64,000 bases of DNA from Bog-473 sp963788125 (lineage in GTDB: Bacteria > Actinomycetota > Acidimicrobiia > Acidimicrobiales > RAAP-2). Of this stretch, positions 59,503 through 64,000 are shown piece by piece (the stretch's first letter is position 1; every line of letters starts with the position of its first letter). The stretch is taken from positions 806,001 to 870,000 of the forward strand of contig CAWBFN010000002.1 of assembly GCA_963788125.1 (NCBI GenBank), given 5' to 3'. The translations under genes were made by a program, and so were the position numbers. Below the pieces are notes generated by a model that was given only the letters and a program-made list of their open reading frames with translations, had not been told where the DNA came from and searched no databases.

Positions 59503-60846
59503 ATGACAGCGATACAGGAAACCGCCGTGAAGTGGCCTGCCTGGGAGGACGCGGCGTTCTACAACCAGGAGCCCGAGGTCATCTACGCGTCGATCGCGGC
59601 GCAACGCCATGCGGCCCCCGTGTACTGGTACGAGCCTCCCGGCTATCCGACGGGGTTCTGGGTGCTGTCCAAGTACGAGCACCAGCGGTTCGTCGCCAGC
59701 CACCCCGAGCTCTTCTCCAGCAAGTACGGGTTCGCCATCGGTGACGCCAGCGATCCGTCGACGGTCATGCACCAGCTGCCCGAATGGGCCAAAGAGAAGA
59801 TCCTCCGTGGCGATCTGGACCCGGCCGAGATCCGCCGGACGATCGCCCACGGCAAGCTCTCCATGGGCGATCCGCAGTTCGAGAGCCTGATGATCTCGGA
59901 CCCCCCTCGCCACGGGCAGATCCGCAACATCATGATGAAGTCGTTGCGGCCCAGCCTGGTCCGCGCCCAGAAGCCGCGCATCGCCGAGATCACCGACGAG
60001 TTCCTCGCCCGCATTGAGCCGGGTGCCGAGGTCGAATTCGTGAGGTCGATCGGCCAGATCCCTGCCGCGCTCATGACCGAGCTCATCGGTGTGCCGCACG
60101 ACATGCGCGAGCGGTTCATCGACATGTCCTCGGCCCAGATGCTGGCCATCACGATCAACCCGGACATGGATCCCGAAGAAGCGGCACGGATTCAGCGGCA
60201 GGTGGGGGAGTTCCACGACTACTGCGAAGAGCTGCTCACGGACCGGCAGGCCAGCGGGGCCGAGGGCGACGACCTCGTCAGCTGCATCGCCCGCTCGACG
60301 CACGATGGCCGCCCCGTTCCCCTCGGCATGTCCATTTCGTTCATCCACACGTTCGTGAACGCCGGCGAGACGACGAGGTCGCTGGTGTCCTTCATCATGC
60401 TGCTGCTGGCGCAGCATCCCGACCAGCGACGCCTGCTGGTCGAGAATCCCGAGCTCATCCCGAACGCGGTCGAGGAGTCGTTGCGCTTCAACCAGCTGAA
60501 CTGGTCGGGTTGCCGCACGGCCACCGAGGACATCGAGTTGGGCGGGCAGCTGATAAAGAAGGGCGACTACATCGTCATGGCGTACGCCAGCGGCAACCGG
60601 GACGAGGACATCTGGGAGCGGCCCGACGAGTACGACATCACCCGGTCCTTCAACGCCGACCACCAGGGATTCGGCTACGGCGAGCACTCGTGCCCCGGAG
60701 CGCTGCTCGCCCGGACCGACTCAGTGACCATTCTCGAACACGTCCTGGCCCGGTTCCCGAACTGGGAGCTGGCCGGGCCGGCCCTGCGCTGGGCCAACCC
60801 TTTCATCCAGGGGATGGGCGGCCTGCCACTGAAGTTCTCCGAATGA
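59503..60846 (+). CDS. cytochrome P450
   Basis: This 447-residue P450 has the I helix HTFVNAGETTRSLV (Glu-Thr pair), the ExxR in EESLRFNQ and the heme loop FGYGEHSCPGALLAR. GAGGAAG precedes the ATG. It follows the crotonase gene by 15 bases, its stop overlaps the small DUF1059-like gene (ATGA), and a ferredoxin gene follows, so electron delivery within the operon is likely. A ferredoxin reductase gene is not seen. Confidence 0.93.
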   Translation: MTAIQETAVKWPAWEDAAFYNQEPEVIYASIAAQRHAAPVYWYEPPGYPTGFWVLSKYEHQRFVASHPELFSSKYGFAIGDASDPSTVMHQLPEWAKEKILRGDLDPAEIRRTIAHGKLSMGDPQFESLMISDPPRHGQIRNIMMKSLRPSLVRAQKPRIAEITDEFLARIEPGAEVEFVRSIGQIPAALMTELIGVPHDMRERFIDMSSAQMLAITINPDMDPEEAARIQRQVGEFHDYCEELLTDRQASGAEGDDLVSCIARSTHDGRPVPLGMSISFIHTFVNAGETTRSLVSFIMLLLAQHPDQRRLLVENPELIPNAVEESLRFNQLNWSGCRTATEDIELGGQLIKKGDYIVMAYASGNRDEDIWERPDEYDITRSFNADHQGFGYGEHSCPGALLARTDSVTILEHVLARFPNWELAGPALRWANPFIQGMGGLPLKFSE

Positions 60847-61025
60847 GCGAGCGCGAGTACTTCTGGCTGCTGCGCTGCCCGTGCGGGACGGCGTTGGAGG
60901 GCGCTTCCGAAGACGAGATCGTCGACATCTCGTTCGCGCACCTGCGTGAGAAGCACCCGGACATGGCCGACGGGTACGAGCGCGAGCACGTCCTCTTCAT
61001 GGCGCAGCGCTTCGTCCGGACCTGA
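60843..61025 (+). CDS. small Cys/His-rich protein (DUF1059-like)
   Basis: This 60-residue protein has Cys12 and Cys14 in RCPCGTALEG and, after SEDEIVDISFAHLREKH, His33 and His38. The CxC...Hx4H spacing and the EEDEI helix resemble the DUF1059 family of small proteins, which may bind a metal. It overlaps the P450 stop (ATGA) and precedes the ferredoxin gene by 17 bases. A role in P450 assembly or electron transfer is possible but unproven. Confidence 0.75.
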   Translation: MSEREYFWLLRCPCGTALEGASEDEIVDISFAHLREKHPDMADGYEREHVLFMAQRFVRT

Positions 61026-61042
61026 GCAACGAAGGAGTACCA

Positions 61043-61237
61043 ATGAAAGTCATCCTCGACGAGCTGCGCTGCGACGCACACGGTGTCTGCGTCGCCGCCT
61101 GCCCGGAGGTCTTCGCCCTCGAGGACACCGACGACATCGTGCGCATACTCGTCGAGGAACCCGACGAGGCGCTTCGGGAGAAGCTCAACAAGGCAGCGCT
61201 GGCATGCCCCAAGGCCGCCATCAAGATTGAGGGTTAG
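61043..61237 (+). CDS. [3Fe-4S]-type ferredoxin
   Basis: This 64-residue ferredoxin has the cluster ligands Cys10, Cys16 and Cys55 (RCDAHGVC and ALACPKAAI), with His13 in place of the second Cys, as in [3Fe-4S] P450 ferredoxins. Cys20 (AACPEVF) sits where such ferredoxins usually have Ala. GAAGGAG precedes the ATG. It very probably supplies electrons to the P450 encoded two genes upstream. Confidence 0.92.
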   Translation: MKVILDELRCDAHGVCVAACPEVFALEDTDDIVRILVEEPDEALREKLNKAALACPKAAIKIEG

Positions 61238-61243
61238 GGGCGC

Positions 61244-61717
61244 ATGAGCGACGAGCAGTTGCAGCAGATCGCCGACCGCCTGGCGGTGCAGGACGTCGTA
61301 CGCCGCTACTTCGAGCTGGTGGACACCAAGGCCTGGGACAGTTTCGACGAGGTCGTCACCGAGGACACGACCGCCCGCTGGACGCCGGACAGCGTGCTGG
61401 CGGGCCGCGAGTCCGTGGTCGGGGCCACGCGGCGCATGATCGGCGGCGACGAGGTCGTGACGTATCACCACGTCGCCACCATGTCGCCGGTCATCGCCGG
61501 GGACACCGCCGAGGTGACCGTCCGGGTCCGGGCCATGCACTACGGGCTCGGGCCCCGCGACGGGAAGTTCTACGAGAGTCTCGCCGTCCAGCCCACCAGC
61601 CTGGTGCGCACCGCCGCGGGCTGGCGCATACGCCACCACGAGTGGAACATCACGGTGAAGTTGGGGAGCATGGAGGATCTGTTCGCCCCGGAGATCGCTG
61701 CCGGCAAGGGCTACTAG
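61244..61717 (+). CDS. nuclear transport factor 2-like (SnoaL) protein
   Basis: This 157-residue NTF2-fold protein starts LQQIADRLAVQDVVRRYFELVDT, then EDTTARWTP, HHVATMSPVI and the C-terminal WRIRHHEWNITVK. Pocket residues for acid-base chemistry cannot be assigned. It lies six bases after the ferredoxin gene and three before the isomerase gene, firmly within the operon. It may isomerise, hydrate or hydrolyse an operon intermediate. Confidence 0.82.
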   Translation: MSDEQLQQIADRLAVQDVVRRYFELVDTKAWDSFDEVVTEDTTARWTPDSVLAGRESVVGATRRMIGGDEVVTYHHVATMSPVIAGDTAEVTVRVRAMHYGLGPRDGKFYESLAVQPTSLVRTAAGWRIRHHEWNITVKLGSMEDLFAPEIAAGKGY

Positions 61718-61720
61718 GCC

Positions 61721-62518
61721 GTGGCGTCCAACGGCACGAGCGGCAGCACGTGGGCGCACCCGCGCATCTCGGTGAACTGCATCTGCTCGATGCGACAGTC
61801 GATTGAGGAGGACCTGGCGCTCTGGGCCGACCTGGGCCTCGACCACGTCGGGTTGATCTCCCCCAAGCTCGAGGCCGCCGGCTGGGAGGCCAGCGAGAAG
61901 GCGGTCCTCGACGCCAATCTCCTGGTCTCGAGCATGTCGGCGTACCGGACCGACATCGTCGAGTCCCTGCCGTTCACCGCCGCCGTCGGCTGCGACGCGC
62001 TCTACACGGTGTCCGGCAGCTTCGGCACCGTGCCGTGGGAGGAGTCGGCCGCGAGGTTCTGCGAGGAGATGGTCCCCATCGTGGCCCGGGCCAACGAGTG
62101 CGGGGTGCGGCTGGCGGTCGAGCCGACCAATCCACTGCGCAGCGACGTCAGCTTCGTCTTCTCCGTGAGGGACGCCGTCGACCTGGCCCGGATGGCGGGC
62201 ATCGGCATCGTCGTCGACTTCTACTCCGCCTGGTACGAGCGCGACCTCGACGAGCTGGTGCGGACGAACATCGATCTCGTCACCCTGGTGCAGATTGACG
62301 ACTACAAGCTCGGCACCTTCGACATCCCCAACCGCTGCGCCATCGGCGACGGCGACATCCCGGTCGAGCGCCTCATGGCGACGATGCTGGAGGCCGGCTA
62401 CGAAGGCCCGTTCGATCTCGAGATCCTCGGACCGAGGATCGAGGAGGAGGGCTACCGGGCACCGATCGTGCGGAGCGTGGAGCGTGCAACGGCGATTCTG
62501 GAGCGCCTCGGAGCTTGA
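61721..62518 (+). CDS. sugar phosphate isomerase/epimerase family (AP-endonuclease-2 fold) protein
   Basis: This 265-residue TIM barrel of the xylose-isomerase-like family has RISVNCICSMRQSIEEDLALW, a Glu/metal-site region VRLAVEPTNP, and IVVDFYSAWYERD; late QIDDYKLG and LEILGP complete the metal-site strands. Members isomerise or epimerise sugars and inositols, but many act in unrelated catabolism. The GTG start lies three bases after the NTF2-like stop. It is the last gene of the operon starting at 58633. Confidence 0.85.
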   Translation: MASNGTSGSTWAHPRISVNCICSMRQSIEEDLALWADLGLDHVGLISPKLEAAGWEASEKAVLDANLLVSSMSAYRTDIVESLPFTAAVGCDALYTVSGSFGTVPWEESAARFCEEMVPIVARANECGVRLAVEPTNPLRSDVSFVFSVRDAVDLARMAGIGIVVDFYSAWYERDLDELVRTNIDLVTLVQIDDYKLGTFDIPNRCAIGDGDIPVERLMATMLEAGYEGPFDLEILGPRIEEEGYRAPIVRSVERATAILERLGA

Positions 62519-62525
62519 GGATCCT

Positions 62526-62541
62526 TGTACCGACCGGTCGG
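62526..62541. promoter_or_regulatory. operator site E (degenerate)
   Basis: TGTACCGACCGGTCGG contains the perfect CCGACCGGTCGG and, on the minus strand, matches site B at 12 of 16 positions. It lies 77 bases before the Rieske gene's preferred ATG and just after the end of the isomerase gene, so it would control the Rieske unit separately from the upstream operon. Confidence 0.6.
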
Positions 62542-62618
62542 ATTGCTTTTTCCGCGTGCTACGCTTATGGCCATTCGGTGACTGGTCAGCAGCCGCCGGG
62601 AGAAGGGAGGGAATGACG

Positions 62619-63881
62619 ATGCCCCGCTACCCGAAGCCCGCCGAGGGCAGCTGGACGCAGCACTACGCGCACCTCGACATCGAGCCGGTCTCCTTCGAGG
62701 ACTCCGTGTCGCCGGAGTGGTACAAGCTGGAGAAGGAGGCGATCTTCAAGAAGGCCTGGCTCAAGGTCGGGCGAGTCGAAGAGATCCCCCGGACCGGCAG
62801 CTACTTCACCAAGGAGATCGCCGCCGCGGACACGTCCATCATCGTCGTGCGCGACGGGGAGGACGTTCGGGCCTTCCACAACATCTGCCGGCACCGTGGC
62901 AACAAACTCGTCTGGAACGACTTCCCCCGGGAGGAGACGAGCGGCACGGCCCGTCAGTTCGTCTGCAAGTACCACGGGTGGCGCTACGGTCTCGACGGAG
63001 CCTGCACCTTCGCGCAGCAAGAAGGCGAGTTCTTCGACCTCGACAAGGCCGACTACGGGTTGGTGCCGGTGCACTGCGACACCTTCGCCGGGTTCATCTT
63101 CGTGAACTTCGCGCCCGAACCGAGCCAGTCTCTGCGGGAGTTCCTGGGCCCCATGCTGCTCGGGATAGAGGACTACCCCTTCGGTGAGATGACCGACCGG
63201 TACTCCTTCAAGGTGGAGTGCCGGGCGAACTGGAAGGTGTTCGCCGACGCCTTCCTCGAGTTCTACCACGCCCCCGTGGTGCACGTCGGACAGCATCCGG
63301 TGCACCTGCGGGCGATGATCAACCAGAACGGCTACGAGGCCCCGCACTACCAGCTCGACGGTCCGCACGGGGTCGTCACGACGGCGGGTTCCCTGCACCG
63401 CGGCTGGGAGATGCCGCCGGAGAACGTCAAGCCGGCCGACATCGCCACCCGCAGCGGGCTGTTCGGCCCGTGGGACCATTCGGACCTGGGGGAGCTGCCG
63501 CCGGGGATCAACCCGGGCAAGATCCACCCCTGGGGGTTGTCGTCGTTCCAGTTCTTCCCCAACTTCGCGGTGTTGATCTGGGAGTCGGGCTGGTACAACA
63601 CCCACCAGTTCTGGCCGACGTCGCACAACACGCTCTTGTTCGAGGGCAACGTGTACTCCCTGCCGGCAAAGTCCGCCTCGGATCGGGTGGGTCGGGAGAT
63701 GGCGGCGGTGTCGTTCAAGGAGTACTCGCTGCAGGACGCCAACACGCTCGAGGCCACGCAGCTGGGGATTGAGGCGGGCGTGATCGACCAGTGGCCGCTC
63801 AACGACCAGGAGGTACTGGTCCGGCACTTCCACCATGGAGCGAAGGAGTGGGTCCGCAACTACCAGCGAGAGAAGGTGTGA
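62619..63881 (+). CDS. Rieske non-heme iron oxygenase alpha subunit
   Basis: This 420-residue oxygenase has the Rieske ligands in NICRHRGNKLVW and CKYHGWRYGLDG and the iron site DAFLEFYHAPVVH (H-x4-H) near residue 210. The second of two ATGs (62619) is preferred because GGGAGGG lies eight bases upstream; the first (62613) has only a two-base gap. It belongs to the aromatic/steroid-type single-subunit group. The truncated gene at 63887 follows after five bases. Its operator is site E. Confidence 0.92.
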   Translation: MPRYPKPAEGSWTQHYAHLDIEPVSFEDSVSPEWYKLEKEAIFKKAWLKVGRVEEIPRTGSYFTKEIAAADTSIIVVRDGEDVRAFHNICRHRGNKLVWNDFPREETSGTARQFVCKYHGWRYGLDGACTFAQQEGEFFDLDKADYGLVPVHCDTFAGFIFVNFAPEPSQSLREFLGPMLLGIEDYPFGEMTDRYSFKVECRANWKVFADAFLEFYHAPVVHVGQHPVHLRAMINQNGYEAPHYQLDGPHGVVTTAGSLHRGWEMPPENVKPADIATRSGLFGPWDHSDLGELPPGINPGKIHPWGLSSFQFFPNFAVLIWESGWYNTHQFWPTSHNTLLFEGNVYSLPAKSASDRVGREMAAVSFKEYSLQDANTLEATQLGIEAGVIDQWPLNDQEVLVRHFHHGAKEWVRNYQREKV

Positions 63882-63886
63882 CGGAG

Positions 63887-64000
63887 ATGGCGATGCTTCC
63901 GAGCCAGTTCGCCGAGCTCGAGCGGTTTGCCCCGACCTGGTGCCTGGCCACCGAGAACGAACGGTGGAACCAGCGGATGTCGAGCTCCATGGATGAGCTG
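63887..64000 (+). CDS. hypothetical protein downstream of Rieske oxygenase, truncated by window end
   Basis: The first 38 codons are MAMLPSQFAELERFAPTW and so on, with a GACGGAG ribosome binding site overlapping the end of the Rieske gene. A small actinobacterial protein with a similar opening commonly follows this kind of Rieske oxygenase gene; its function is unknown. The rest lies outside the window. Confidence 0.7.
   Translation, partial: MAMLPSQFAELERFAPTWCLATENERWNQRMSSSMDEL

Noticed and set aside
59185..60687. Open frame of 500 codons antisense to crotonase and P450
   Set aside because: It spans two good genes on the other strand and has no recognisable domain.
63189..63207. GACCGACCGGTACT resembling the operator
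   Set aside because: It lies inside the Rieske oxygenase coding region and encodes ordinary residues; the left half-site is missing.
1..64000. tRNA, rRNA, insertion sequence, integrase or prophage genes
   Set aside because: None was recognised on either strand; there are no transposase-like proteins or terminal inverted repeats flanking genes.

Overview
The window is GC-rich, densely coded DNA that looks like a chromosomal catabolic region of an actinobacterium (Actinomycetota). The evidence is the strong GC bias at third codon positions, frequent GTG and TTG starts, several promoters with a TANNNT box six or seven bases before the start codon (leaderless style), two LLM-class (F420-type) oxidoreductases, a mycothiol-type maleylpyruvate isomerase fold, an NDMA/mycofactocin-type alcohol dehydrogenase, and a very high density of TetR regulators, SDR dehydrogenases, P450s and Rieske oxygenases. 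An acidimicrobial or mycobacterium-like steroid/terpenoid degrader would fit, but the genus cannot be fixed from the sequence. No rRNA, tRNA, insertion sequence, integrase or CRISPR array was seen.

Layout. 0-6.2 kb: minus-strand genes (epoxide hydrolase fragment, TatA, two amidohydrolase-2 enzymes, a double-VOC protein, a Zn alcohol dehydrogenase). 6.4-8.0 kb: pirin and MarR. 8.1-13.8 kb: mostly minus-strand single genes (D-aminoacylase-like, MDMPI-like, degenerate RsbW-like protein, cupin, HAD, SDR), ending at a palindromic operator shared with a divergent TetR gene. 14.5-17.75 kb: fused CoA-transferase plus LLM oxidoreductase. 17.8-22.3 kb: a frameshifted IclR gene, a 6-oxocamphor-hydrolase-like crotonase, a GMC oxidoreductase and a third amidohydrolase. 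22.5-29.4 kb: NTF2-like, YjbR, YidC, Rieske oxygenase, two SDRs, a 14-TM exporter. 29.5-33.6 kb: DUF1810/SCO6745/GNAT operon facing a TetR gene across two matched operators, then an acyl-CoA synthetase. 33.7-44 kb: LLM, three P450s, a DUF35-thiolase pair, three TetR genes (one frameshifted) and an SDR. 44.3-51.5 kb: orphan molybdenum hydroxylase large subunit, two alpha/beta hydrolases, VOC, and a Rieske oxygenase with a coupled unknown protein. 51.6-64 kb: acyl-CoA dehydrogenase, fused E1 alpha/beta, SDR pair, KstR2-like TetR, TauD, EthD, then a tight operon (6-oxocamphor-hydrolase-like crotonase, P450, small Cys/His protein, ferredoxin, NTF2-like, sugar-isomerase-like), then a Rieske oxygenase and a truncated last gene.

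The most striking signal is in the last 12 kb. A 16-bp palindrome of the form TGTACYGRTCGGTMCA recurs upstream of five transcription units (51589, 54772, 57183, 58591, and a more degenerate copy at 62526). At two of them the operator, -10 box and ATG have identical spacing. With a divergent TetR gene in the middle, this looks like one TetR-controlled regulon. Its enzymes (P450 plus ferredoxin, Rieske and 2-oxoglutarate oxygenases, alcohol dehydrogenases, a retro-Claisen type beta-diketone hydrolase, acyl-CoA dehydrogenase, 2-oxoacid dehydrogenase E1) are those expected for oxygenation, ketone formation, C-C cleavage and beta-oxidation of an alicyclic (terpenoid or steroid-like) substrate. The substrate is an inference, not something the sequence shows.
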